Shown here in pieces: positions 52,374-63,716 of a DNA stretch of 64,000 nucleotides. Made by a program: the position numbers and the translations under genes. A model generated the notes under the pieces. That model saw nothing but the letters and a program-made list of their open reading frames with translations. It had not been told where the DNA came from and searched no databases. Origin of the DNA: Henricia sp. BOLD:AAB3569 (Eukaryota > Echinodermata > Asteroidea > Spinulosida > Echinasteridae); assembly GCA_037783545.1 (NCBI GenBank), contig JBBELK010000298.1, forward strand, positions 4,278,001 to 4,342,000, read 5' to 3'. Position 1 is the stretch's first letter; the number at the start of each line of letters is the position of its first letter.

Positions 52374-52958
52374 CTATTTCTTGGCTGGCTTTGACGATTT
52401 GGTCTTGGGCTTGGCTACCGACTTCTTGACGACCGTCTTCTTGGCTGGCTTGGGTTTGACCGATTTCTTGGGACTCGTGGACTTGGTTTTCTTGTCAGAA
52501 GTCTTGGTCGCTTTGGATGTTTTCTTCGGTGTCGTCTTTGGTTTTGGCTTACGGGTTTTCCTGGACTTTTCCGCTGCCTTTGCCTTTTCCTTGTGTTCTG
52601 CTTTCTTGAGTCGTTCCCTCTCCTTCTTGGCCTTGGCTTGCTCTTTCTCTCGACTTGCTTTGGCCTTTTCCTTCTCCTTCGTTGCTTTTGCTTTGGCCTC
52701 GGCCTTTACTTTGCTAGTGTCCAACTTGAAGGTACCAGCTGCTCCATGGCCCTTGGTGCGGATAAGTTTGCCCTTGTCCACGCCTGAGTTAAGGGCATTG
52801 CGGATAACCCGGGCCTTCGCCTCGGTGTCAACGTCTAGGTTCTCTTTAAGGTACTTCTTAATGGCTTGCGCAGAAGACCCCTTCTTGTCACCGAGGGCGG
52901 CGATTGCGGTTGAGATATTTTGGAGAAGAGACGGGGTAGTTGTCTTGGTCGAAGCCAT
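52374..52958 (-). CDS. H1: Linker histone H1 copy
   Basis: 194 residues, the commonest protein. TTATAC leader. Spacer with the extra T, giving 1365-bp spacing. Confidence 0.98.
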   Translation of the reverse strand: MASTKTTTPSLLQNISTAIAALGDKKGSSAQAIKKYLKENLDVDTEAKARVIRNALNSGVDKGKLIRTKGHGAAGTFKLDTSKVKAEAKAKATKEKEKAKASREKEQAKAKKERERLKKAEHKEKAKAAEKSRKTRKPKPKTTPKKTSKATKTSDKKTKSTSPKKSVKPKPAKKTVVKKSVAKPKTKSSKPAKK

Positions 52959-53738
52959 GTTGGTGCTGATGAAGTACAGTTGGATGTTGCAGGATCCGTA
53001 TAACGGGGTCGCGCGGACGCGGTCGGTGCTCTGCCCGTTCAACCGTAGCAGCAGGGAATCTGGGCAGTAACCGTCTCTCCCCCGGCGAATCTGTGTTTTC
53101 AGTCGCCACTAACATCACTTTTCTGCGACGTACAGTTACTTGTTTGATTCAAATCAAAAATATATCCTTTTAGATGGACTTTCACTTTCGACACACAGGG
53201 AAGTTAATAGCGTTTGGCCAAAATGTCTTTTAGTAGTGAGCGAAGATTTGTCAAGCTGTCAGTTTTGTAATGTCGTGTGTAATAATCACTCTTGGGAATA
53301 TGTAACGGTGTCGTGTGTAATTGGCAAATTTTGACTGGAAGTATGCGTCCGCCTGATGGAACTTTCTTATTAAGGGTTGGGGGAGGGGTGGCGTTATTTT
53401 TTTTCTTCTGGAAATGAGGAAAGCAAACAATATGAGCCATTGTACTTTGCAATGCAAGATGGCCGACTAATATATTTGATTTCCAAAATAGCGCCCTCAA
53501 TCGGTTGTTTGAGAATCGGGTCTTTATTTTTTTTCTAAATTTGTTTTATTGTTATTACTAATTTATATTATGTAATTTATTTTCTGTTATTTATTATTTT
53601 AAAAATGTTTATTGATTGATTGATCGCTTTATTTATTTTTAAACTTTTGGTGGGGTGCTTTGGGCAGATCAAAATATCTCTTTTGTAGTTGTGATGGCTC
53701 TGAAAAGAGCCGTTAGGTTTGTTGCTTTTTCGTCACAG

Positions 53739-54323
53739 CTATTTCTTGGCTGGCTTTGACGATTTGGTCTTGGGCTTGGCTACCGACTTCTTGACGACCG
53801 TCTTCTTGGCTGGCTTGGGTTTGACCGATTTCTTGGGACTCGTGGACTTGGTTTTCTTGTCAGAAGTCTTGGTCGCTTTGGATGTTTTCTTCGGTGTCGT
53901 CTTTGGTTTTGGCTTACGGGTTTTCCTGGACTTTTCCGCTGCCTTTGCCTTTTCCTTGTGTTCTGCTTTCTTGAGTCGTTCCCTCTCCTTCTTGGCCTTG
54001 GCTTGCTCTTTCTCTCGACTTGCTTTGGCCTTTTCCTTCTCCTTCGTTGCTTTTGCTTTGGCCTCGGCCTTTACTTTGCTAGTGTCCAACTTGAAGGTAC
54101 CAGCTGCTCCATGGCCCTTGGTGCGGATAAGTTTGCCCTTGTCCACGCCTGAGTTGAGGGCATTGCGGATAACCCGGGCCTTCGCCTCGGTGTCAACGTC
54201 TAGGTTCTCTTTAAGGTACTTCTTAATGGCTTGCGCAGAAGACCCCTTCTTGTCACCGAGGGCGGCGATTGCGGTTGAGATATTTTGGAGAAGAGACGGG
54301 GTAGTTGTCTTGGTCGAAGCCAT
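53739..54323 (-). CDS. H1: Linker histone H1 copy
   Basis: 194 residues, the commonest protein. The leader has one change (GCAGTCGG for GCGGTCGG on the plus strand) also found at 23743. Confidence 0.98.
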   Translation of the reverse strand: MASTKTTTPSLLQNISTAIAALGDKKGSSAQAIKKYLKENLDVDTEAKARVIRNALNSGVDKGKLIRTKGHGAAGTFKLDTSKVKAEAKAKATKEKEKAKASREKEQAKAKKERERLKKAEHKEKAKAAEKSRKTRKPKPKTTPKKTSKATKTSDKKTKSTSPKKSVKPKPAKKTVVKKSVAKPKTKSSKPAKK

Positions 54324-55059
54324 GTTGGTGCTGATGAAGTACAGTTGGATGTTGCAGGATCCGTATAACGGGGTCGCGCGGACGCAGTCGGTGCTCTGCC
54401 CGTTCAACCGTAGCAGCAGGGAATCTGGGCAGTAACCGTCTCTCTCCCGGCGAATCTGTGTTTTCAGTCGCCACTAAAATCACTTTTCTGCGACGTACAG
54501 TTACTTGTTTGATTCAAATCAAAAATATATCTTTTTAGATGGACTTTCACTTTCGACACACAGGGAAGTTAATAGCGTTTGGCCAAAATGTCTTTTAGTA
54601 GTGAGCGAAGATTTGTCAAACTGTCAGTTTTGTAATGTCGTGTGTAATAATCACTATTGGGAATATGTAACGGTGTCGTGTGTAATTGGCAAATTTTGAC
54701 TGGAAGTATGCGTCCGCCTGATGGAACTTTCTTATTAAGGGTTGGGGGAGGGGTGGCGTTATTATTTTCTTCTGGAAATGAGGAAAGCAAACAATATGAG
54801 CCATTGTACTTTGCAATGCAAGATGGCCGACTAATATATTTGATTTCCAAAATAGCGCCCTCAATCGGTTGTTTGAGAATCGGGTCTTTATTTTTTTTCT
54901 AAATTTGTTTTATTGTTATTACTAATTTATATTATGTAATTTATTTTCTGTTATTTATTATTTTAAAAATGTTTATTGATTGATTGATCGCTTTATTTAT
55001 TTTTAAACTTTTGGTGGGGTGGTTTGGGCAGATCAAAATATCTCTTTTGTAGTTGTGAT

Positions 55060-55075
55060 GGCTCTGAAAAGGGCC
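55060..55075 (-). terminator. Histone 3' stem-loop with a stem mismatch
   Basis: The sense strand reads GGCCCTTTTCAGAGCC, so the fourth stem pair U-A becomes a C-A mismatch. All other units keep a full stem. This may weaken SLBP binding and 3' processing of the copy at 55103. Confidence 0.85.
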
Positions 55076-55102
55076 GTTAGGTTTGTTGCTTTTTCGTCAC
55101 AG

Positions 55103-55687
55103 CTATTTCTTGGCTGGCTTTGACGATTTGGTCTTGGGCTTGGCTACCGACTTCTTGACGACCGTCTTCTTGGCTGGCTTGGGTTTGACCGATTTCTTGG
55201 GACTCGTGGACTTGGTTTTCTTGTCAGAAGTCTTGGTCGCTTTGGATGTTTTCTTCGGTGTCGTCTTTGGTTTTGGCTTACGGGTTTTCCTGGACTTTTC
55301 CGCTGCCTTTGCCTTTTCCTTGTGTTCTGCTTTCTTGAGTCGTTCCCTCTCCTTCTTGGCCTTGGCTTGCTCTTTCTCTCGACTTGCTTTGGCTTTTTCC
55401 TTCTCCTTCGTTGCTTTTGCTTTGGCCTCGGGCTTTACTTTGCTAGTGTCCAACTTGAAGGTACCAGCTGCTCCATGGCCCTTGGTGCGGATAAGTTTGC
55501 CCTTGTCCACGCCTGAGTTGAGGGCATTGCGGATAACCCGGGCCTTCGCCTCGGTGTCAACGTCTAGGTTCTCTTTAAGGTACTTCTTAATGGCTTGCGC
55601 AGAAGACCCCTTCTTGTCACCGAGGGCGGCGATTGCGGTTGAGATATTTTGGAGAAGAGACGGGGTAGTTGTCTTGGTCGAAGCCAT
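55103..55687 (-). CDS. H1: Linker histone H1 copy
   Basis: 194 residues with Pro for Ala at residue 86 (SKVKPEAK), just after the globular domain at the start of the charged helix. The change is shared with the copies at 57832, 59144, 60508 and 61820. Its stem-loop carries a mismatch. Confidence 0.96.
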   Translation of the reverse strand: MASTKTTTPSLLQNISTAIAALGDKKGSSAQAIKKYLKENLDVDTEAKARVIRNALNSGVDKGKLIRTKGHGAAGTFKLDTSKVKPEAKAKATKEKEKAKASREKEQAKAKKERERLKKAEHKEKAKAAEKSRKTRKPKPKTTPKKTSKATKTSDKKTKSTSPKKSVKPKPAKKTVVKKSVAKPKTKSSKPAKK

Positions 55688-56466
55688 GTTGGTGCTGATG
55701 AAGTACAGTTGGATGTTGCAGGATCCGTATAACGGGGTCGCGCGGACGCGGTCGGTGCTCTGCCCGTTCAACCGTAGCAGCAGGGAATCTGGGCAGTAAC
55801 CGTCTCTCCCCCGGCGAATCTGTGTTTTCAGTCGCCACTAAAATCACTTTTCTGCGACGTACAGTTACTTGTTTGATTCAAATCAAAAATATATCTTTTT
55901 AGATGGACTTTCACTTTCGACACACAGGGAAGTTAATAGCGTTTGGCCAAAATGTCTTTTAGTAGTGAGCGAAGATTTGTCAAGCTGTCAGTTTTGTAAT
56001 GTCGTGTGTAATAATCACTATTGGGAATATGTAACGGTGTCGTGTGTAATTGGCAAATTTTGACTGGAAGTATGCGTCCGCCTGATGGAACTTTCTTATT
56101 AAGGGTTGGGGGAGGGGTGGCGTTATTATTTTCTTCTGGAAATGAGGAAAGCAAACAATATGAGCCATTGTACTTTGCAATGCAAGATGGCCGACTAATA
56201 TATTTGATTTCCAAAATAGCGCCCTCAATCGGTTGTTTGAGAATCGGGTCTTTATTTTTTTTCTAAATTTGTTTTATTGTTATTACTAATTTATATTATG
56301 TAATTTATTTTCTGTTATTTATTATTTTAAAAATGTTTATTGATTGATTGATCGCTTTTTTTATTTTTAAACTTTTGGTGGGGTGGTTTGGGCAGATCAA
56401 AATATCTCTTTTGTAGTTGTGATGGCTCTGAAAAGAGCCGTTAGGTTTGTTGCTTTTTCGTCACAG

Positions 56467-57051
56467 CTATTTCTTGGCTGGCTTTGACGATTTGGTCTTG
56501 GGCTTGGCTACCGACTTCTTGACGACCGTCTTCTTGGCTGGCTTGGGTTTGACCGATTTCTTGGGACTCGTGGACTTGGTTTTCTTGTCAGAAGTCTTGG
56601 TCGCTTTGGATGTTTTCTTCGGTGTCGTCTTTGGTTTTGGCTTACGGGTTTTCCTGGACTTTTCCGCTGCCTTTGCCTTTTCCTTGTGTTCTGCTTTCTT
56701 GAGTCGTTCCCTCTCCTTCTTGGCCTTGGCTTGCTCTTTCTCTCGACTTGCTTTGGCTTTTTCCTTCTCCTTCGTTGCTTTTGCTTTGGCCTCGGCCTTT
56801 ACTTTGCTAGTGTCCAACTTGAAGGTACCAGCTGCTCCATGGCCCTTGATGCGGATAAGTTTGCCCTTGTCCACGCCTGAGTTGAGGGCATTGCGGATAA
56901 CCCGGGCCTTCGCCTCGGTGTCAACGTCTAGGTTCTCTTTAAGGTACTTCTTAATGGCTTGCGCAGAAGACCCCTTCTTGTCACCGAGGGCGGCGATTGC
57001 GGTTGAGATATTTTGGAGAAGAGACGGGGTAGTTGTCTTGGTCGAAGCCAT
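56467..57051 (-). CDS. H1: Linker histone H1 copy
   Basis: 194 residues with Ile for Thr in LIRIKGHG, in the last strand of the globular domain. The 3' spacer has CGCTTTTTTTATT for CGCTTTATTTATT, which removes one AATAAA. Confidence 0.97.
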   Translation of the reverse strand: MASTKTTTPSLLQNISTAIAALGDKKGSSAQAIKKYLKENLDVDTEAKARVIRNALNSGVDKGKLIRIKGHGAAGTFKLDTSKVKAEAKAKATKEKEKAKASREKEQAKAKKERERLKKAEHKEKAKAAEKSRKTRKPKPKTTPKKTSKATKTSDKKTKSTSPKKSVKPKPAKKTVVKKSVAKPKTKSSKPAKK

Positions 57052-57831
57052 GTTGGTGCTGATGAAGTACAGTTGGATGTTGCAGGATCCGTATAACGGG
57101 GTCGCGCGGACGCGGTCGGTGCTCTGCCCGTTCAACCGTAGCAGCAGGGAATCTGGGCAGTAACCGTCTCTCCCCCGGCGAATCTGTGTTTTCAGTCGCC
57201 ACTAAAATCACTTTTCTGCGACGTACAGTTACTTGTTTGATTCAAATCAAAAATATATCCTTTTAGATGGACTTTCACTTTCGACACACAGGGAAGTTAA
57301 TAGCGTTTGGCCAAAATGTCTTTTAGTAGTGAGCGAAGATTTGTCAAGCTGTCAGTTTTGTAATGTCGTGTGTAATAATCACTCTTGGGAATATGTAACG
57401 GTGTCGTGTGTAATTGGCAAATTTTGACTGGAAGTATGCGTCCGCCTGATGGAACTTTCTTATTAAGGGTTGGGGGAGGGGTGGCGTTATTTTTTTTCTT
57501 CTGGAAATGAGGAAAGCAAACAATATGAGCCATTGTACTTTGCAATGCAAGATGGCCGACTAATATATTTGATTTCCAAAATAGCGCCCTCAATCGGTTG
57601 TTTGAGAATCGGGTCTTTATTTTTTTTCTAAATTTGTTTTATTGTTATTACTAATTTATATTATGTAATTTATTTTCTGTTATTTATTATTTTAAAAATG
57701 TTTATTGATTGATTGATCGCTTTATTTATTTTTAAACTTTTGGTGGGGTGGTTTGGGCAGATCAAAATATCTCTTTTGTAGTTGTGATGGCTCTGAAAAG
57801 AGCCGTTAGGTTTGTTGCTTTTTCGTCACAG

Positions 57832-58364
57832 CTATTTCTTGGCTGGCTTTGACGATTTGGTCTTGGGCTTGGCTACCGACTTCTTGACGACCGTCTTCTT
57901 GGCTGGCTTGGGTTTGACCGATTTCTTGGGACTCGTGGACTTGGTTTTCTTGTCAGAAGTCTTGGTCGCTTTGGATGTTTTCTTCGGTGTCGTCTTTGGT
58001 TTTGGCTTACGGGTTTTCCTGGACTTTTCCGCTGCCTTTGCCTTTTCCTTGTGTTCTGCTTTCTTGAGTCGTTCCCTCTCCTTCTTGGCCTTGGCTTGCT
58101 CTTTCTCTCGACTTGCTTTGGCTTTTTCCTTCTCCTTCGTTGCTTTTGCTTTGGCCTCGGGCTTTACTTTGCTAGTGTCCAACTTGAAGGTACCAGCTGC
58201 TCCATGTCCCTTGGTGCGGATAAGTTTGCCCTTGTCCACGCCTGAGTTGAGGGCATTGCGGATAACCCGGGCCTTCGCCTCGGTGTCAACGTCTAGGTTC
58301 TCTTTAAGGTACTTCTTAATGGCTTGCGCATAAGACCCCTTCTAGTTGTCTTGGTCGAAGCCAT
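57832..58364 (-). pseudogene. H1 copy with 52-bp deletion (first of three)
   Basis: Fifty-two bases are lost just after codon 7, removing the first globular helix and shifting the frame. Translation from the normal ATG gives 23 residues and ends at TAG in the former LDVD region. The rest of the gene, with the Pro86 change, is otherwise open. Promoter and stem-loop are intact, so it may still be transcribed. Confidence 0.92.
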
Positions 58365-59143
58365 GTTGGTGCTGATGAAGTACAGTTGGATGTTGCAGGA
58401 TCCGTATAACGGGGTCGCGCGGACGCGGTCGGTGCTCTGCCCGTTCAACCGTAGCAGCAGGGAATCTGGGCAGTAACCGTCTCTCTCCCGGCGAATCTGT
58501 GTTTTCAGTCGCCACTAAAATCACTTTTCTGCGACGTACAGTTACTTGTTTGATTCAAATCAAAAATATATCTTTTTAGATGGACTTTCACTTTCGACAC
58601 ACAGGGAAGTTAATAGCGTTTGGCCAAAATGTCTTTTAGTAGTGAGCGAAGATTTGTCAAGCTGTCAGTTTTGTAATGTCGTGTGTAATAATCACTATTG
58701 GGAATATGTAACGGTGTCGTGTGTAATTGGCAAATTTTGACTGGAAGTATGCGTCCGCCTGATGGAACTTTCTTATCAAGGGTTGGGGGAGGGGTGGCGT
58801 TATTATTTTCTTCTGGAAATGAGGAAAGCAAACAATATGAGCCATTGTACTTTGCAATGCAAGATGGCCGACTAATATATTTGATTTCCAAAATAGCGCC
58901 CTCAATCGGTTGTTTGAGAATCGGGTCTTTATTTTTTTTCTAAATTTGTTTTATTGTTATTACTAATTTATATTATGTAATTTATTTTCTGTTATTTATT
59001 ATTTTAAAAATGTTTATTGATTGATTGATCGCTTTATTTATTTTTAAACTTTTGGTGGGGTGGTTTGGGCAGATCAAAATATCTCTTTTGTAGTTGTGAT
59101 GGCTCTGAAAAGAGCCGTTAGGTTTGTTGCTTTTTCGTCACAG

Positions 59144-59728
59144 CTATTTCTTGGCTGGCTTTGACGATTTGGTCTTGGGCTTGGCTACCGACTTCTTGAC
59201 GACCGTCTTCTTGGCTGGCTTGGGTTTGACCGATTTCTTGGGACTCGTGGACTTGGTTTTCTTGTCAGAAGTCTTGGTCGCTTTGGATGTTTTCTTCGGT
59301 GTCGTCTTTGGTTTTGGCTTACGGGTTTTCCTGGACTTTTCCGCTGCCTTTGCCTTTTCCTTGTGTTCTGCTTTCTTGAGTCGTTCCCTCTCCTTCTTGG
59401 CCTTGGCTTGCTCTTTCTCTCGACTTGCTTTGGCTTTTTCCTTCTCCTTCGTTGCTTTTGCTTTGGCCTCGGGCTTTACTTTGCTAGTGTCCAACTTGAA
59501 GGTACCAGCTGCTCCATGGCCCTTGGTGCGGATAAGTTTGCCCTTGTCCACGCCTGAGTTGAGGGCATTGCGGATAACCCGGGCCTTCGCCTCGGTGTCA
59601 ACGTCTAGGTTCTCTTTAAGGTACTTCTTAATGGCTTGCGCAGAAGACCCCTTCTTGTCACCGAGGGCGGCGATTGCGGTTGAGATATTTTGGAGAAGAG
59701 ACGGGGTAGTTGTCTTGGTCGAAGCCAT
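59144..59728 (-). CDS. H1: Linker histone H1 copy between deleted copies
   Basis: 194 residues with Pro86 (SKVKPEAK). It is whole, although the copies on both sides carry the 52-bp deletion, and has no Tyr change. Confidence 0.97.
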   Translation of the reverse strand: MASTKTTTPSLLQNISTAIAALGDKKGSSAQAIKKYLKENLDVDTEAKARVIRNALNSGVDKGKLIRTKGHGAAGTFKLDTSKVKPEAKAKATKEKEKAKASREKEQAKAKKERERLKKAEHKEKAKAAEKSRKTRKPKPKTTPKKTSKATKTSDKKTKSTSPKKSVKPKPAKKTVVKKSVAKPKTKSSKPAKK

Positions 59729-60507
59729 GTTGGTGCTGATGAAGTACAGTTGGATGTTGCAGGATCCGTATAACGGGGTCGCGCGGACGCGGTCGGTGCT
59801 CTGCCCGTTCAACCGTAGCAGCAGGGAATCTGGGCAGTAACCGTCTCTCCCCCGGCGAATCTGTGTTTTCAGTCGCCACTAAAATCACTTTTCTGCGACG
59901 TACAGTTACTTGTTTGATTCAAATCAAAAATATATCTTTTTAGATGGACTTTCACTTTCGACACACAGGGAAGTTAATAGCGTTTGGCCAAAATGTCTTT
60001 TAGTAGTGAGCGAAGATTTGTCAAGCTGTCAGTTTTGTAATGTCGTGTGTAATAATCACTCTTGGGAATATGTAACGGTGTCGTGTGTAATTGGCAAATT
60101 TTGACTGGAAGTATGCGTCCGCCTGATGGAACCTTCTTATTAAGGGTTGGGGGAGGGGTGGCGTTATTATTTTCTTCTGGAAATGAGGAAAGCAAACAAT
60201 ATGAGCCATTGTACTTTGCAATGCAAGATGGCCGACTAATATATTTGATTTCCAAAATAGCGCCCTCAATCGGTTGTTTGAGAATCGGGTCTTTATTTTT
60301 TTTCTAAATTTGTTTTATTGTTATTACTAATTTATATTATGTAATTTATTTTCTGTTATTTATTATTTTAAAAATGTTTATTGATTGATTGATCGCTTTA
60401 TTTATTTTTAAACTTTTGGTGGGGTGGTTTGGGCAGATCAAAATATCTCTTTTGTAGTTGTGATGGCTCTGAAAAGAGCCGTTAGGTTTGTTGCTTTTTC
60501 GTCACAG

Positions 60508-61040
60508 CTATTTCTTGGCTGGCTTTGACGATTTGGTCTTGGGCTTGGCTACCGACTTCTTGACGACCGTCTTCTTGGCTGGCTTGGGTTTGACCGATTT
60601 CTTGGGACTCGTGGACTTGGTTTTCTTGTCAGAAGTCTTGGTCGCTTTGGATGTTTTCTTCGGTGTCGTCTTTGGTTTTGGCTTACGGGTTTTCCTGGAC
60701 TTTTCCGCTGCCTTTGCCTTTTCCTTGTGTTCTGCTTTCTTGAGTCGTTCCCTCTCCTTCTTGGCCTTGGCTTGCTCTTTCTCTCGACTTGCTTTGGCTT
60801 TTTCCTTCTCCTTCGTTGCTTTTGCTTTGGCCTCGGGCTTTACTTTGCTAGTGTCCAACTTGAAGGTACCAGCTGCTCCATGGCCCTTGGTGCGGATAAG
60901 TTTGCCCTTGTCCACGCCTGAGTTGAGGGCATTGCGGATAACCCGGGCCTTCGCCTCGGTGTCAACGTCTAGGTTCTCTTTAAGGTACTTCTTAATGGCT
61001 TGCGCATAAGACCCCTTCTAGTTGTCTTGGTCGAAGCCAT
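60508..61040 (-). pseudogene. H1 copy with 52-bp deletion (second of three)
   Basis: Same deletion and same flanking TAT variant as the copy at 57832, with Pro86. The identity of the joint shows one origin and spread by exchange or conversion. Confidence 0.92.
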
Positions 61041-61819
61041 GTTGGTGCTGATGAAGTACAGTTGGATGTTGCAGGATCCGTATAACGGGGTCGCGCGGAC
61101 GCGGTCGGTGCTCTGCCCGTTCAACCGTAGCAGCAGGGAATCTGGGCAGTAACCGTCTCTCCCCCGGCGAATCTGTGTTTTCAGTCGCCACTAAAATCAC
61201 TTTTCTGCGACGTACAGTTACTTGTTTGATTCAAATCAAAAATATATCTTTTTAGATGGACTTTCACTTTCGACACACAGGGAAGTTAATAGCGTTTGGC
61301 CAAAATGTCTTTTAGTAGTGAGCGAAGATTTTTCAAGCTGTCAGTTTTGTAATGTCGTGTGTAATAATCACTCTTGGGAATATGTAACGGTGTCGTGTGT
61401 AATTGGCAAATTTTGACTGGAAGTATGCGTCCGCCTGATGGAACCTTCTTATTAAGGGTTGGGGGAGGGGTGGCGTTATTATTTTCTTCTGGAAATGAGG
61501 AAAGCAAACAATATGAGCCATTGTACTTTGCAATGCAAGATGGCCGACTAATATATTTGATTTCCAAAATAGCGCCCTCAATCGGTTGTTTGAGAATCGG
61601 GTCTTTATTTTTTTTCTAAATTTGTTTTATTGTTATTACTAATTTATATTATGTAATTTATTTTCTGTTATTTATTATTTTAAAAATGTTTATTGATTGA
61701 TTGATCGCTTTATTTATTTTTAAACTTTTGGTGGGGTGGTTTGGGCAGATCAAAATATCTCTTTTGTAGTTGTGATGGCTCTGAAAAGAGCCGTTAGGTT
61801 TGTTGCTTTTTCGTCACAG

Positions 61820-62352
61820 CTATTTCTTGGCTGGCTTTGACGATTTGGTCTTGGGCTTGGCTACCGACTTCTTGACGACCGTCTTCTTGGCTGGCTTGGG
61901 TTTGACCGATTTCTTGGGACTCGTGGACTTGGTTTTCTTGTCAGAAGTCTTGGTCGCTTTGGATGTTTTCTTCGGTGTCGTCTTTGGTTTTGGCTTACGG
62001 GTTTTCCTGGACTTTTCCGCTGCCTTTGCCTTTTCCTTGTGTTCTGCTTTCTTGAGTCGTTCCCTCTCCTTCTTGGCCTTGGCTTGCTCTTTCTCTCGAC
62101 TTGCTTTGGCTTTTTCCTTCTCCTTCGTTGCTTTTGCTTTGGCCTCGGGCTTTACTTTGCTAGTGTCCAACTTGAAGGTACCAGCTGCTCCATGGCCCTT
62201 GGTGCGGATAAGTTTGCCCTTGTCCACGCCTGAGTTGAGGGCATTGCGGATAACCCGGGCCTTCGCCTCGGTGTCAACGTCTAGGTTCTCTTTAAGGTAC
62301 TTCTTAATGGCTTGCGCATAAGACCCCTTCTAGTTGTCTTGGTCGAAGCCAT
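61820..62352 (-). pseudogene. H1 copy with 52-bp deletion (third of three)
   Basis: Same deletion and Pro86. Its leader has the CTCTCTCCC form rather than the CTCTCCCCC form found at 60508, so the deleted gene is joined to different upstream sequence. Confidence 0.92.
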
Positions 62353-63131
62353 GTTGGTGCTGATGAAGTACAGTTGGATGTTGCAGGATCCGTATAACGG
62401 GGTCGCGCGGACGCGGTCGGTGCTCTGCCCGTTCAACCGTAGCAGCAGGGAATCTGGGCAGTAACCGTCTCTCTCCCGGCGAATCTGTGTTTTCAGTCGC
62501 CACTAAAATCACTTTTCTGCGACGTACAGTTACTTGTTTGATTCAAATCAAAAATATATCTTTTTAGATGGACTTTCACTTTCGACACACAGGGAAGTTA
62601 ATAGCGTTTGGCCAAAATGTCTTTTAGTAGTGAGCGAAGATTTGTCAAGCTGTCAGTTTTGTAATGTCGTGTGTAATAATCACTATTGGGAATATGTAAC
62701 GGTGTCGTGTGTAATTGGCAAATTTTGACTGGAAGTATGCGTCCGCCTGATGGAACTTTCTTATTAAGGGTTGGGGGAGGGGTGGCGTTATTATTTTCTT
62801 CTGGAAATGAGGAAAGCAAACAATATGAGCCATTGTACTTTGCAATGCAAGATGGCCGACTAATATATTTGATTTCCAAAATAGCGCCCTCAATCGGTTG
62901 TTTGAGAATCGGGTCTTTATTTTTTTTCTAAATTTGTTTTATTGTTATTACTAATTTATATTATGTAATTTATTTTCTGTTATTTATTATTTTAAAAATG
63001 TTTATTGATTGATTGATCGCTTTATTTATTTTTAAACTTTTGGTGGGGTGGTTTGGGCAGATCAAAATATCTCTTTTGTAGTTGTGATGGCTCTGAAAAG
63101 AGCCGTTAGGTTTGTTGCTTTTTCGTCACAG

Positions 63132-63716
63132 CTATTTCTTGGCTGGCTTTGACGATTTGGTCTTGGGCTTGGCTACCGACTTCTTGACGACCGTCTTCTT
63201 GGCTGGCTTGGGTTTGACCGATTTCTTGGGACTCGTGGACTTGGTTTTCTTGTCAGAAGTCTTGGTCGCTTTGGATGTTTTCTTCGGTGTCGTCTTTGGT
63301 TTTGGCTTACGGGTTTTCCTGGACTTTTCCGCTGCCTTTGCCTTTTCCTTGTGTTCTGCTTTCTTGAGTCGTTCCCTCTCCTTCTTGGCCTTGGCTTGCT
63401 CTTTCTCTCGACTTGCTTTGGCCTTTTCCTTCTCCTTCGTTGCTTTTGCTTTGGCCTCGGCCTTTACTTTGCTAGTGTCCAACTTGAAGGTACCAGCTGC
63501 TCCATGGCCCTTGGTGCGGATAAGTTTGCCCTTGTCCACGCCTGAGTTGAGGGCATTGCGGATAACCCGGGCCTTCGCCTCGGTGTCAACGTCTAGGTTC
63601 TCTTTAAGGTACTTCTTAATGGCTTGCGCAGAAGACCCCTTCTTGTCACCGAGGGCGGCGATTGCGGTTGAGATATTTTGGAGAAGAGACGGGGTAGTTG
63701 TCTTGGTCGAAGCCAT
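63132..63716 (-). CDS. H1: Linker histone H1 copy, last in window
   Basis: 194 residues, the commonest protein with Ala86. Its upstream region runs to the right end of the window, where the array continues. Confidence 0.97.
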   Translation of the reverse strand: MASTKTTTPSLLQNISTAIAALGDKKGSSAQAIKKYLKENLDVDTEAKARVIRNALNSGVDKGKLIRTKGHGAAGTFKLDTSKVKAEAKAKATKEKEKAKASREKEQAKAKKERERLKKAEHKEKAKAAEKSRKTRKPKPKTTPKKTSKATKTSDKKTKSTSPKKSVKPKPAKKTVVKKSVAKPKTKSSKPAKK

